Assembly: GCA_049644285.1 (NCBI GenBank)
Contig: JBARRP010000219.1
Coordinates: forward strand, 1 to 64,000
DNA length: 64,000 bases
Direction of reading: 5' to 3'
Source: CAVRXT01 sp049644285
GTDB lineage: Bacteria > Acidobacteriota > Terriglobia > Acidiferrales > UBA7541
The notes below the pieces were generated by a model, which saw only the letters and a list, made by a program, of their open reading frames with translations, did no database searches and was not told the DNA's origin. This document shows positions 43,502-52,626 of this stretch, in pieces. The position numbers were made by a program, and so were the translations under genes. Position 1 is the stretch's first letter. Every line of letters starts with the position of its first letter.

Positions 43502-45676
43502 TCATTTCTCGCCGCCCCACAGGAACTTCAATCCAACACGATAGCTCAGGCCCAGCGCCGGAAATCCCACCGCTGCTTGATAGCGCCGGTCGAAAAGATT
43601 CTCGACTCGGCCGATCAGGCTCAGATTGCGTTGCAGGTCGTAGCTCGTCGCCAGATCCCAGCGGACGTAGCTCGGATCGCTGGTGATTCCTCTCGGCGGG
43701 AAAAGAAAATCGCTGTCCGTGCGTCGCCCGACGTAGCTGCCGGCAAGATTCCAATTCATGCGCCCAAAGGCGACGTTCGTAATCAGGCTTGCCGAATGCA
43801 GCGGCCGCTGGAACAGACGGTTTCCCGGAGCGAGTGTCGGATCGAATGCGTTCGGCGCCTTGAGCACCCGCGTATCGTCGTAAGTGTAGTTGCCCAGGAT
43901 GCGCAGCCACCGCAGAGGCTTGGCCTCGAGGGAAGCATTCGCGCCGAACGCGCGCGACTTGTCGGTATTGAAAAACGCAGAGGTGCCGAACGGACAATTG
44001 AGCGTCACCGGCCCCCCGCTGAAGAAGCTGACGATGTCGTAGAAATCGTTATGGAAGTAGTTGAGCGAAATTTTCCAGCGATCGGAGGCCAGGAATTGAT
44101 CTACCCCCGCATTGAAGGTCTTGCTGCGCTCCGGTTTCAGGTTCGGGTTGCCGGGAGCGCAGGGATCATTTTCGAAAGATTGAACGAAATCCGGCTCCTT
44201 GATGCCGAGCCCGTAAGAAGCGCGCAGGCGTGTGGCGCCCCAGAAATCGTGGCCGAAGCGCGCCACGAAGACGAGCCCGCCGCGTGGCACCACCCGTGTT
44301 CCGAAGCTGGCGTTCGCTTCGGCGCGCGCCCCGGCGGAAGCGGTCCATCGGCGCCCGAACTGATACCGCGTTTCCACAAAGCCTCCCTGGTTGTTTCGGC
44401 GTTCGTGCGGGCCGTTCGCCGATCCGTTTTCCACTTCGTACTGATAGCCCAACGACACGGCGCCCTGAGGAAACAAGTAGCTCGATTGCTCTTCGAGTCC
44501 TGCCCGGTTGAACTGGTTCACTGTGGTGAAGTCATCCGGGTCGGCGAAGATTTGATGGTTGTAGGATTCGGTGCCTGCCAGGTGATGTCGCCATTGCTCC
44601 CCCGTCGCGAAATCCCACGCCGCATTCGCCGAAAAATTGTGCAGATCATTGTGCTGGTCGAAATCGGGAGGAACGAGCAGCGTCTGCCCGGGCACGCCTG
44701 CATCGCTTGCGCTATTGCGGATTGTCAGGCGCAATGTGTCTGCATCCGAGAAGCGGTAGCCGAAATTCCCGGATAAAGTCGTATCGCGCAAGCGGTCATT
44801 CGGTCCCTGGCCGTCAGTCGAAAAATAGGAGGCCGAGGCCGAGTAATCGAACTGGCCGACAAGTCCGCTCAGCCGGCCAAGGCCATGGCCCAGACCGAAT
44901 GTGCCGCCATCGCCAAGAAGTTCGAGTTGCGGCGTGCGCGTCGTGCCGCGATGCGTGAAGAGTTGCACCACTCCGGTCATCGCATCCGAGCCGTACAGCG
45001 AGCTCGAAGCTCCATGGACGATTTCGACCTTGTCGACGTTATCGAGATCGTAGTTGGAGAGATTTATGAAACCGCCAGGCTCGTTGACCGTCGTGCCGTC
45101 GATGAGAAACTTCGTGAAATTCGAATTGCCGCCGTCGAGGAAGAACGTCGTGACGCCGCCGAACGGCCCTTTTCGCACGAAGGTCGCGCCCGGCGTGCTC
45201 GCCAGGAGTGGGGCGAGCCAGATCTCCTCGCGTTGCGCAATGTCGTCATGGGTGAGGATGCTGGCGGGCGCTGCGATCGTCGACGCCGGAGCCGGTTCGG
45301 CCGCCGCGCTCACCACCACGCTCGCCGACATCGCTTCCAGCTCGAGGCGCGCATTCCAAGCGCGCGCCTCGCCGGCCAACAGCTCAAACTCCTGTTCCAG
45401 CGGCCGAAACGATTCGTGCCGGATGGTCACTCGATACCGCCCGGCAGGAAGATCCAAGCGGAACTTCCCGTCCGGACCGCTCGTTGCGCGGTAAGGCTCG
45501 GCCGAAGCGCTCATCAGTCGTGCTTGGATTTGCGCGCCCGAGATGGCCGCGCCGCTGGGGTCAGTAAGGGTTCCGGTGAGAGTTGCGATGGATTGCGCGT
45601 GAAGAACAGCACAAAAAAGGCATGCCACGCAGAAAACAAAGCTGAAAACTACTTCGGGCAGGCGGTGCGGTCTCAT
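43502..45676 (-). CDS. btuB: TonB-dependent outer-membrane cobalamin receptor BtuB-like
   Basis: 724 residues from ATG 45676, with GAGGAGG 5 nt upstream; the frame upstream of this start overlaps the riboswitch and is not coding. A signal peptide (FSFVFCVACLFCAVLHA) and a carboxypeptidase-regulatory-like beta domain (about 30-110, TLTGTLTDPSGAAISGAQI) precede the plug (HGASSSLYGSDAMTGVVQLFT) and the 22-strand barrel. It takes up a large ligand across the outer membrane using TonB energy. The assignment to vitamin B12 rests on the cobalamin riboswitch in its leader and the neighbouring BtuF-C-D genes. Confidence 0.88.
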   Translation of the reverse strand: MRPHRLPEVVFSFVFCVACLFCAVLHAQSIATLTGTLTDPSGAAISGAQIQARLMSASAEPYRATSGPDGKFRLDLPAGRYRVTIRHESFRPLEQEFELLAGEARAWNARLELEAMSASVVVSAAAEPAPASTIAAPASILTHDDIAQREEIWLAPLLASTPGATFVRKGPFGGVTTFFLDGGNSNFTKFLIDGTTVNEPGGFINLSNYDLDNVDKVEIVHGASSSLYGSDAMTGVVQLFTHRGTTRTPQLELLGDGGTFGLGHGLGRLSGLVGQFDYSASASYFSTDGQGPNDRLRDTTLSGNFGYRFSDADTLRLTIRNSASDAGVPGQTLLVPPDFDQHNDLHNFSANAAWDFATGEQWRHHLAGTESYNHQIFADPDDFTTVNQFNRAGLEEQSSYLFPQGAVSLGYQYEVENGSANGPHERRNNQGGFVETRYQFGRRWTASAGARAEANASFGTRVVPRGGLVFVARFGHDFWGATRLRASYGLGIKEPDFVQSFENDPCAPGNPNLKPERSKTFNAGVDQFLASDRWKISLNYFHNDFYDIVSFFSGGPVTLNCPFGTSAFFNTDKSRAFGANASLEAKPLRWLRILGNYTYDDTRVLKAPNAFDPTLAPGNRLFQRPLHSASLITNVAFGRMNWNLAGSYVGRRTDSDFLFPPRGITSDPSYVRWDLATSYDLQRNLSLIGRVENLFDRRYQAAVGFPALGLSYRVGLKFLWGGEK

Positions 45677-45769
45677 GGAGTCCTCCTCTCCCGTCTCGCG
45701 CGGGAGTTGAAGGTTGTCCCGGTCCTCGAGGGGTTCGCTCGCCCAAACGCAGCGAGCAGGACCGGGATT

Positions 45770-45968
45770 GAGACTCCGCCGGTCTCCTGGCTTGGCGGCA
45801 CGTCCTGATCCCGACTTGTCGGGATCGGAACAGCGGCGCGGCCTTCCCATTCCGGTGTCGAGCCGGGTCGGCTCGGCATCCGGAACAGTGGCACGCGCCG
45901 GTTGCTACACCGCCTTACAGTCGCGCGGCGGCGACGGCTTTTCACCGTCTTCCCGTTCGCGGAGTCTC
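45770..45968 (-). promoter_or_regulatory. Cobalamin riboswitch upstream of btuB
   Basis: On the minus strand the aptamer closes with a perfect 8-bp P1 (gagactcc at one end, ggagtctc at the other). Inside, in order, are GGGAAGACGGTGAAAAGCCG, ACTGTAA, GCCACTG, GGGAAGGC and the B12 box AGCCAGGAGACC. These are the conserved cobalamin-riboswitch segments. Downstream, before btuB, a 9-bp stem (cccggtcct/aggaccggg) and a ctcccg/cgggag hairpin touching the GAGGAGG ribosome site are present, without a T-run. That suggests translational control. Confidence 0.92.
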
Positions 45969-46059
45969 GGGTGGATGTGGACGGCGCGTGGTGACCCACC
46001 CGAAGGCGGTCGCAACACGCCGCAGGAACGACAAAAATCCAATTCAGTCGCAGCCGAAC

Positions 46060-46977
46060 TCAATTCGGGTCGAATGTTCGCGTGGCGCTGCCCGGGGCAC
46101 CGGAATCCGCCCCCTCCCTCAAGAGCACGCGTGGCCGCCCGCTCGCGCTCGTCTCTACTTCGAGCGGCGCCTCGAATACCTGCTCCAGCAGATCGCGGCG
46201 ATACACTTCCGAAGGCGGTCCCACGCGCACGCATCTCCCCTTGTGCAGCAGCACGATGCGATCGGAAAACTCCGCGGCAAGGTTCAACTCGTGCGTTACC
46301 ACGATCACGCTGAAGCGGTTTTCATCCGCCAGCCGGCGCAGCCTCCGTAACAGGTCGACTTTGCCGCCGATGTCGAGGTGCTGTGTCGGTTCGTCGAGCA
46401 GGAGCAGCGCCGGCTGCTGCGCCAGCGCCCGCGCCAGAATCACCCGCTGCTTCTCGCCTCCCGAGAGCTGCTCCATCCAGCGATCGCGGAACTCTTCCGC
46501 GCCGACTTGGGCAAGCGCGTTCGCCGCCATCAAACAATCCTGCTCGGTTTCGAAACGCAGCCGCTGTCCGTAAGGGTAGCGTCCTTGCAGAACAAATTCC
46601 CACACGCGCAATGGAAAGAGGAGCGCGCTTTCCTGCTGCACCAAAGCGATGCGCTGCGCACGCACGCGCGGATCGAGCCGGCTCGCTTCCATGCCGTCAA
46701 TCTGCACGCGCCCGGAAAGCGGTTTCAGAATTCCGGCCAGAAGTTTCAGCATCGTGGATTTTCCGCTGGCGTTCGGGCCGAGAATCGCGACAACTTCTCG
46801 CCGATGCGCTTCGAAGTTCGCGGGGCCCAGGGCAAAATCCGGAGCGCTCCGGTCGGTGGCCGAGTAAGCAAAGCTCGCCTGCTCCACGAGAAGCCGCGGC
46901 TCCTGACTCCCCCAACTCGCCGCGCCATGTGGAACCGCCGAAGTCGCGGGAGTCGCGTGTCCGGAATCTTCCGGCAT
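46060..46977 (-). CDS. btuD: Cobalamin ABC importer ATPase BtuD-like
   Basis: 305 residues. Walker A GPNASGKST (67-75), Q-loop Gln114, signature LSGGEKQRV (171-179), Walker B LLLLDEPT with Glu196, and the H-loop in VIVVTHELN are intact. It belongs to the iron-siderophore/B12 importer ATPase group. The start codon overlaps the permease stop by one base, so the two are translationally coupled. The C-terminal extension (about 255-305) is longer than in E. coli BtuD. B12 specificity is inferred from the riboswitch controlling the operon. Confidence 0.9.
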   Translation of the reverse strand: MPEDSGHATPATSAVPHGAASWGSQEPRLLVEQASFAYSATDRSAPDFALGPANFEAHRREVVAILGPNASGKSTMLKLLAGILKPLSGRVQIDGMEASRLDPRVRAQRIALVQQESALLFPLRVWEFVLQGRYPYGQRLRFETEQDCLMAANALAQVGAEEFRDRWMEQLSGGEKQRVILARALAQQPALLLLDEPTQHLDIGGKVDLLRRLRRLADENRFSVIVVTHELNLAAEFSDRIVLLHKGRCVRVGPPSEVYRRDLLEQVFEAPLEVETSASGRPRVLLREGADSGAPGSATRTFDPN

Positions 46978-47993
46978 CAGCGCACCCTCCGCCGCAGAAG
47001 ATAGATGAAGACCGGAGCGCCGGCGAGCGCCGTCATCGCGCCCACCGGCAGCTCCGTCGGCGCCACGACGGTCCGCGCCAGTGCATCCGCGAGAACGAGG
47101 GCGATGGCGCCCCCCAGCGCCGTCGCAGGAATCAGCAGGCGGTAATCGGATCCGAAAAGCATCCTCATCACGTGCGGCACCAGCAGGCCGATGTATCCAA
47201 TCGCGCCGCTCAGCGAAACCGCAAGACCGGTCAGCAGCGACGCCGCGACGTAGACGACCACTTTGACGCGGCTCACGTTCACGCCCAGGTGACGCGCTTC
47301 CTGCTCTCCCGTAAGAATGAGATTCAGATCGGACGAAGTCGAATAAATCGCTCCCACCGCGGCCAGCAAAACCAGGAACAGAAAACCGAGATGCATCGCC
47401 GGGGGTGTCGCCAGATCGCCCATCAGCCAGAAGGCCATGCCCCGCAGGTCGCGCCCGCTCAGCGTCGTCATCAGAAACATGATCACGGCCGAAAGAAACG
47501 ACGCGGAGACGATTCCCGCGAGCAGGAGCGTGGTGCTATCGAGCTGTCCGCCGCGTCGCCCGAGAAAATAAACGGCGGCGATCGTAGCAGCCGCACCGAG
47601 GAAAGCCGCCGCCTGCATCGCGAGCGGTAAACGCGGCGCGACGCTCAAGCTGAGAATTGCGCCCAATGCCGCTCCACTCGACACACCCAGGACGTACGGG
47701 TCCGCCAGTGGATTTCGCAGCAGCGCCTGAAATCCCGCGCCTGCCACCGAGAGCGCCGCGCCGACGATGATCCCCAGCGCGATCCGCGGCAATCGCAGTC
47801 CGAAAACAACCAGATAGAATTCGCTCGGAATTTGGTTTGATTGCCCGAGGACGCGACGCACCAGCGTCATCACCACGTCGTTCGCCGACATCGGATACGC
47901 GCCAAGTTGGAGTGAAATCACCATCGCCACAAAGAGAACCGCGCCCAGGCCCGCGCACACGATTGCCACGCGTCGCGGCGTCAGAGGGTGCAA
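46977..47993 (-). CDS. btuC: Cobalamin ABC importer permease BtuC-like (FecCD family)
   Basis: 338 residues with about ten membrane helices. The FecCD family segments are visible: RLPRIALGIIVGAALSVAGAGFQALLRNPLADPYVLGVSSGAALGA near the N-terminus and SGAIGYIGLLVPHVMRML before the C-terminal helices, with VAPTELPVGAMTALAGAPVFIYLL at the end. The protein forms the dimeric channel of the BtuCD importer in the inner membrane. It overlaps the end of btuF by 13 bp and the start of btuD by one base. Confidence 0.92.
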   Translation of the reverse strand: MHPLTPRRVAIVCAGLGAVLFVAMVISLQLGAYPMSANDVVMTLVRRVLGQSNQIPSEFYLVVFGLRLPRIALGIIVGAALSVAGAGFQALLRNPLADPYVLGVSSGAALGAILSLSVAPRLPLAMQAAAFLGAAATIAAVYFLGRRGGQLDSTTLLLAGIVSASFLSAVIMFLMTTLSGRDLRGMAFWLMGDLATPPAMHLGFLFLVLLAAVGAIYSTSSDLNLILTGEQEARHLGVNVSRVKVVVYVAASLLTGLAVSLSGAIGYIGLLVPHVMRMLFGSDYRLLIPATALGGAIALVLADALARTVVAPTELPVGAMTALAGAPVFIYLLRRRVR

Positions 47994-49027
47994 GGGAAGC
48001 CTCGGTTCACGGTGCTCGGCGCATAACTCTTCTCGGCGATTTCCAAAGGCCTTGCATCCCGCTTGTTCTCTGAACTGCCGGCAAACGCATCCGGATGGAG
48101 TTGTCGCGCCAGTTGCTCGATCGCATCCACCAGCCGCGGCGACGGCCGGTCGATCGCTTCACTGATGACTGCAACGTGGCCTTGCTTCACGGCTTCGAGG
48201 TCGCGCCATGCTGCCCGCGCGCGCAGCTCCGACAGGCTGCTCGTGCCCGAATCTTCATGGCTGCTGGCGAACACGAGATATTCCGGCTGCAACCGCACCA
48301 CCTCTTCGAGTCCCAGCTTCGGCCAGTCCTGTTTGGTCCTCACAACCGATTCGGCTCCAGCCCAGCGCAGAGCGTCATCGATAAAAGTGTTCTGCCCGAT
48401 GCTGATCAGCGGATCCTCCCACACCACAAAGAGAACGCGGCGCGGCGCTCGGCCGCCAAGTTCCGTGTGGAGCGCGTCGAGCCTTGCCTGCAGCCGAGCC
48501 ACGAGGGCCTCCCCCTGCGCGCCGGTGCCGATCAAATCCGAGAGCCGTCGGATTCCTGCAAGCGAGCCCTGCACCGAATGCGGGTTCGTGGCGTACACGG
48601 AAAGGCCGAGCCGCTCGAGTGCCGCAACCGTTTCGCGCCGGTTGATCGCCGTCGTCGCAAGAATCAGGTCCGGCTTCAACGCCACGATCGCCTCGAGGCT
48701 CGGGCCGAGTGGCGTTCCCACGTGCGCCTTCGTCTGCGCCTCCGGCGGGTAATCGCAATAGCTCGTGTCACCCACGAGGCGATCCTGTGCCCCTAGTGCG
48801 TAGATTGTCTCCGTCAAATCGGGCGCAAGAGAAACGATTCTCCGCACCTCCGAGGGAACGGCGACGCGACGCCCCGTTTCATCCGTGACCATCTCCGCGC
48901 GAAGCTTCGGCTCTCGAACTTCCTGCGTTGTGTTCGCCCTCGCCCGCCCTGGGCTCGCCAGGCCGCAGACAAGCAAGCAGGCAATGAAGCCGCAACGCCG
49001 GCGTTGCGCAGCACATCTCGTCGCCAA
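47981..49027 (-). CDS. btuF: Cobalamin-binding periplasmic protein BtuF-like
   Basis: 348 residues from a TTG at 49027. GGAGAG lies 6 nt upstream. An ATG at 49081 in the same frame would translate straight through the terminator hairpin, so it is rejected. The chosen start gives a proper signal peptide (CGFIACLLVCGLASPGRARA). The mature protein is a class III binding protein: RIVSLAPDLTETIYALGAQDRLVG, YPPEAQTKAHVG, EAIVALKPDLILAT. Family includes BtuF, haem and siderophore binders; the riboswitch decides for B12. First gene of the btuFCD operon. Confidence 0.9.
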   Translation of the reverse strand: MATRCAAQRRRCGFIACLLVCGLASPGRARANTTQEVREPKLRAEMVTDETGRRVAVPSEVRRIVSLAPDLTETIYALGAQDRLVGDTSYCDYPPEAQTKAHVGTPLGPSLEAIVALKPDLILATTAINRRETVAALERLGLSVYATNPHSVQGSLAGIRRLSDLIGTGAQGEALVARLQARLDALHTELGGRAPRRVLFVVWEDPLISIGQNTFIDDALRWAGAESVVRTKQDWPKLGLEEVVRLQPEYLVFASSHEDSGTSSLSELRARAAWRDLEAVKQGHVAVISEAIDRPSPRLVDAIEQLARQLHPDAFAGSSENKRDARPLEIAEKSYAPSTVNRGFPCTL

Positions 49028-49042
49028 GAAATTCTCTCCAAT

Positions 49043-49069
49043 AAAAAAGCCCCACGAAAAGAGTGGGGC
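49043..49069 (-). terminator. Intrinsic terminator between riboswitch and btuF
   Basis: On the minus strand a perfect 7-bp stem (gccccac/gtggggc) with a 7-nt loop is followed by six T (49048-49043). It lies after the cobalamin aptamer and only 16 bp before the btuF TTG. It is therefore the expression platform: ligand-bound aptamer would favour termination. Confidence 0.9.
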
Positions 49070-49113
49070 ATCTCGCCACACCCTTTCTCGCGAAGAGTGT
49101 CAGCCTCAACCGG

Positions 49114-49331
49114 CTCGGGCAGGTTTCCTGACTCTCGGCCCTCCCGCTGTTTCTCCGGTCCTTCGTGCCCGGAATTGCGGGAGCCAGAGGCGCTGTCCTG
49201 TTCCGATGCTCGGAACAACCCTTCCCGGTGCCGATGCCTCGGGACCAGTGGGCGAGCAAAATCTCGACAGCGCCGGCCGATCACAGTGGCGGGACCGTGG
49301 CCGATTCCAACGGCCTTCCCTTTACCCCGAG
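49114..49331 (-). promoter_or_regulatory. Cobalamin riboswitch upstream of btuFCD
   Basis: The minus strand shows P1 (ctcggg/cccgag), then GGGAAGGCCGTTGGAATCGG, GGTCCCGCCACTGTGA, GCCCACTGG, a second GGGAAGG and the B12 box AGTCAGGAAACCTGCC. All core cobalamin-riboswitch segments are present in order. A terminator at 49043-49069 follows, so control is at transcription. This element fills the 340-bp gap between btuF and the next gene. Confidence 0.95.
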
Positions 49332-49412
49332 AGCAGCCGGAAAGGCCGCTCGAAGGGTTTACCCGAAAGCGACTTCTGATCGCTCCGAGTTTCCGTGAGC
49401 CAGCTCAAATTT

Positions 49413-50063
49413 TCAGTTGCGAGTGTATGTCCGAGCCCCAAGCGTGTCAACCGCAGCGACGGGACGCAGACCGTGAAGTGCATCAGAAAATTCGTGCGGC
49501 AGGAGAATCGCAGTCGTCCGCTCATGAGAATCTTCTTCGCGGCTCCAGTGCACATCGTCGATCCACCAACGCCCCTCGAGCGAGACCAGCGTGTAGCGCG
49601 CCAAGTAGTGCTCGCCATCCCGGGCCAGAATGTGCGTGTCCAGGACGGCGCGGGCGCTCGATGCCTCGCGCGCATCGAATTGAATCTTCTCGGCGCGAAA
49701 CATCGACGGGTGTTCGGCGATGAGTTGGTGGAAGGCCGCGAAGGGAACCTCCGCGCGGTACTTTTGCGAGAAGAGGCCATAGGCGGCCCGCAAATCCCCT
49801 CGGGCGATGGCATCGAGCTGCGCGCGCACGATGCTGGTCGGACTCGCAGGATCGCCCGCCAAGCTCCCCGGCATCTCGATCCTTACCAGATTCCACGTGG
49901 TGAATGCGAAGGCCGCCAGCGAAACGCTGAGCAAGACGTACAGGCGTCGGATCAGAAATTTGCGGCGCCGGCGGCGCTGCACCGTCGGGGAATCAATCAC
50001 AATCGCGCGCTCGCCCGAACTCGGCGGCGGCTGCGAAGGTTCGTTTTTCGAAAGATCATCCAT
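49413..50063 (-). CDS. Single-pass membrane protein with DUF4864-like domain
   Basis: 216 residues. A Pro/Ser-rich and then strongly basic cytoplasmic N-terminus (RRRRRKFLIRR) leads into one membrane helix (LYVLLSVSLAAFAFTTW, about 42-60). The outer domain has IVRAQLDAIARGDLRAAYGLFSQKYR and VLDTHILARDGEHYLARYTLVSLEGRWWIDDV, the cystatin-like layout of DUF4864-type proteins. Function unknown. It ends 82 bp upstream of the btuFCD riboswitch on the same strand and is probably a separate unit. Confidence 0.72.
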   Translation of the reverse strand: MDDLSKNEPSQPPPSSGERAIVIDSPTVQRRRRRKFLIRRLYVLLSVSLAAFAFTTWNLVRIEMPGSLAGDPASPTSIVRAQLDAIARGDLRAAYGLFSQKYRAEVPFAAFHQLIAEHPSMFRAEKIQFDAREASSARAVLDTHILARDGEHYLARYTLVSLEGRWWIDDVHWSREEDSHERTTAILLPHEFSDALHGLRPVAAVDTLGARTYTRN

Positions 50064-50147
50064 TCAAGAGGTCAGCCGTAGAGGCCGCCAAGAGTGCAGC
50101 GACGCAATATCGCTGCGGCTTCACCCGCTGAGGCCCCCGAGAAACGC

Positions 50148-50972
50148 TCAGCGGTTTTTCCACTTCGGCGCGCGTTTTTCGACCTGGGCGCGCAAGCCCT
50201 CCTGCGAATCCTCGAGATCGGAGAGCTCGTTGAGGAAAACTTTCATCGAGTTTCGAACTCCGTCGCGAAGCGGCAACCCCATGCTGCCCAGGATGGCCTT
50301 CTTGGCCATGGTCAGCACCGGGCCAGACTGCGAAGTCACTTTCGCGATAATCTCATTGACTGTTTTTTCGAGGTCTTTTTCGGCGACGAGCCAGTTCACC
50401 AAGCCCACGTCACGCGCCCGCTCCGCCGTCATCGTTTCGCCCGTGAGCACAAGTTCGAGCGCGAGCTTCGGGCCCAGGACGTAAGGCAGGATGACCGCCG
50501 AGAGTGGAGGAAACACGCCCAGCTTGATCTCCGGTTGGGCAAAACGCGCCTTCGGAGTCGCCACAACAAGATCGGCCAGCGCCGCCAGCTCCGCGCCCCC
50601 GCCAAATGCCGCTCCATTCACCACGGCCATCAAAGGCTTCGCCGTATCCATCATCGCCAAGAAAGCGCCGCGAAATGCGTCGAGCATTTGAAAAACGCGC
50701 CGCGCCGTGTACTCGCCGATTTCGATGCCGCCGCAAAAGGCCTGCGCCGCCGAATCGAGCACGATCAGCTTGACGCCGCCTTTTCCTTCCAGGGAATTGA
50801 TGCCCGCGGTAAGTTCGTTGAGCATCTTCTCATTCAGCAGGTTGTGCTCCGGCCGGTCGAGAGTCAGCCGCGCCACTTCGCCGTCGATGCGATACCGCAC
50901 GAACTCGAACTCCTCAACCTTCGGCGGCGCCAGCGTCCCAAAGTCTTGCAGCATCCTGGTGTCATTAGCCAT
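50148..50972 (-). CDS. Enoyl-CoA hydratase/isomerase (crotonase) family protein
   Basis: 274 residues. Crotonase-fold segments: VARLTLDRPEHNLLNEKML, oxyanion loops AFCGGIEIGEY and VNGAAFGGGAELAALADLVVAT, then FAQPEIKLGVFPPLSAVILPYVLG. The Glu/Asp positions do not match classical enoyl-CoA hydratase well, and the pattern recalls dienoyl-CoA hydratases of aromatic degradation. The reaction is therefore left at family level. The thiolase gene immediately upstream on the same strand (132-bp gap) points to acyl-CoA metabolism. Confidence 0.85.
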   Translation of the reverse strand: MANDTRMLQDFGTLAPPKVEEFEFVRYRIDGEVARLTLDRPEHNLLNEKMLNELTAGINSLEGKGGVKLIVLDSAAQAFCGGIEIGEYTARRVFQMLDAFRGAFLAMMDTAKPLMAVVNGAAFGGGAELAALADLVVATPKARFAQPEIKLGVFPPLSAVILPYVLGPKLALELVLTGETMTAERARDVGLVNWLVAEKDLEKTVNEIIAKVTSQSGPVLTMAKKAILGSMGLPLRDGVRNSMKVFLNELSDLEDSQEGLRAQVEKRAPKWKNR

Positions 50973-51103
50973 GCGTCAGCTCCAGTCCTATCAGCCTCGC
51001 AGGAGTCTATGTGGAGAAAATCCTGGGCTTTGTGGGTCGCGGTCTTAACCGCGACATAAGCAGAGCCTTTTAATTACTCCCTCGAGGGCTTCAACCCATA
51101 AGC

Positions 51104-52402
51104 TTAAGCCGCTTCGATTTCGACCGCTATACCCAATCCGCCGGAAACGCACAAAGTAGCTAACCCCCGCCGCCCCTTCCGTCGCCGCAACTCGTGAACG
51201 AGAGTGGCGAGAATACGCGCGCCGGTGCAAGCGATCGGATGGCCCAGCGCAATGGCCCCGCCATTTGGGTTCAGCCGCTCGCGATCGAAGTGCAACTCGC
51301 GGTCGCAGGCAAGCACCTGCGCAGCAAACGCCTCGTTTAGCTCCACCGCATCATAATCCTCCATCTTCGTGCCCGTGCGCGCGAGCAATTTGCGCACGGC
51401 GGGCACCGGCCCAATGCCCATCACCCGCGGGTCCACGGCGACAACCGCAGCGTCCACGAGGCGGGCGAGCGGCTTAAGCTGCAATTCGCGCACTTTTTCC
51501 TCGCTCGCCAGCACCACGGCAGCCGCGCCATCGGTAATCCCGCTCGAATTCCCTGCGCTGATCGTCCCGGACTTGTGAAAAACTGGCGGCAGCTTCGCCA
51601 GCGCTTCAAGCGTAACGTCCGGGCGCACGTGCTCGTCCTTGTCGACGCGGGTGACGTTGCCTTTCCTGTCCGTGCGCTCAATGGGAATCATCTCCGCGCG
51701 GAAGCGGCATTCCGCCGCGGCGCGCGCCGCTCGACGATGACTTTCGAGCGCCAACGCGTCCTGCTCATCGCGCGGTATCTTGTACTGCTCCGCAAGAACT
51801 TCAGCCGTCTCCCCCATGATCATCTTCGAAATGGGGCAAAGGAATCCATCGCGATACATCGCATCCACCAGCGGCTGATTCCCCATCTTGAATCCCCACC
51901 GCCCTTCGACAAGATACGGCACCCGGCTCATCGATTCCATGCCTCCGGCAACAACAATCTCCGCGTTCCCGAGAAGGATCTGCTCCCAGCCGAGCACCAC
52001 CGTGCGCAGCCCCGAAGCACACGCCATATTGACGGTGAACGCTGGAACATCATCGCCCAATCCAGCGCGCCAAGCGACTTGCCGCGCCGGGTTCGGCCCA
52101 ATGCCCGCGCCGCGCGCATTCCCGAAAATCAATTCGTCGATCTTCCATGGCAACTCTGCCGAATTATTTTGTGCGTCACGGCGAGGGAGCCGCGGCGGGC
52201 CAAGAATTTCCCGCATGTTGATCGTAGGGCCCTCGCCGGGAGTTCTTTCCGAAGGCAAGGGTTGCCCGAACGCCCGCTCGAGCGCCGCTCGTACCGCAAT
52301 CACACCTATATCCGGCGCGGTGAACTCCGCAAGCGCGCCCCCGAATTTCGCAATCGGCGTCCGCGCCGCACTCACGATATAGGCTGTCTTGTTTTTGTTC
52401 AT
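51104..52402 (-). CDS. Acetyl-CoA C-acyltransferase (thiolase)
   Basis: 432 residues, normal thiolase length. The nucleophile Cys lies in NMACASGLRTV, the second catalytic pair in GGAIALGHPIACTGARIL (His) and LCVSGGLGIAVEIEA (Cys). Thiolases cleave 3-ketoacyl-CoA or condense acetyl-CoA. An unusual insert of about 25 residues (about 55-90) sits between 'FGQPLPSERTPGEG' and 'WKIDELIFGNARGAG'. Together with the downstream crotonase-family gene it may form a beta-oxidation-like pair. Confidence 0.92.
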   Translation of the reverse strand: MNKNKTAYIVSAARTPIAKFGGALAEFTAPDIGVIAVRAALERAFGQPLPSERTPGEGPTINMREILGPPRLPRRDAQNNSAELPWKIDELIFGNARGAGIGPNPARQVAWRAGLGDDVPAFTVNMACASGLRTVVLGWEQILLGNAEIVVAGGMESMSRVPYLVEGRWGFKMGNQPLVDAMYRDGFLCPISKMIMGETAEVLAEQYKIPRDEQDALALESHRRAARAAAECRFRAEMIPIERTDRKGNVTRVDKDEHVRPDVTLEALAKLPPVFHKSGTISAGNSSGITDGAAAVVLASEEKVRELQLKPLARLVDAAVVAVDPRVMGIGPVPAVRKLLARTGTKMEDYDAVELNEAFAAQVLACDRELHFDRERLNPNGGAIALGHPIACTGARILATLVHELRRRKGRRGLATLCVSGGLGIAVEIEAA

Positions 52403-52567
52403 GGTCTCAGAGTTTTAATGCTAGCACATTGCCGCGGTGCCGGATGCCCGACGCCTTGGTAGCCACGGCGTCGCTCTTTGCGCCGTGGGTTCCGTTCGAT
52501 CTAATCGGCCTCGTCAACATTACGATAGAGCGACTTGGCTTCAGGACTCATGCTCTGGATAAAGTGC

Positions 52568-52600
52568 CCGTTTGCAAGTAGAATCCCTGCTGCAAACGGC
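52568..52600. repeat. Perfect 9-bp inverted repeat upstream of a tiny ORF
   Basis: ccgtttgca (52568-52576) and tgcaaacgg (52591-52599) are exact reverse complements, 14 nt apart. They lie 27 bp upstream of the start of the 20-codon ORF at 52627, in a position suited to an operator or an RNA hairpin. Confidence 0.6.
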
Positions 52601-52626
52601 GCTTCCCTTCCCCCAGAGGAGGATTG

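Noticed and set aside
45677..45850. N-terminal extension of btuB to an ATG at 45850
   Set aside because: It overlaps the cobalamin riboswitch; the ATG at 45676 has GAGGAGG and starts a signal peptide.
49028..49081. Upstream ATG start for btuF
   Set aside because: Translation would pass through the riboswitch terminator; the TTG at 49027 has a ribosome site and yields a normal signal peptide.
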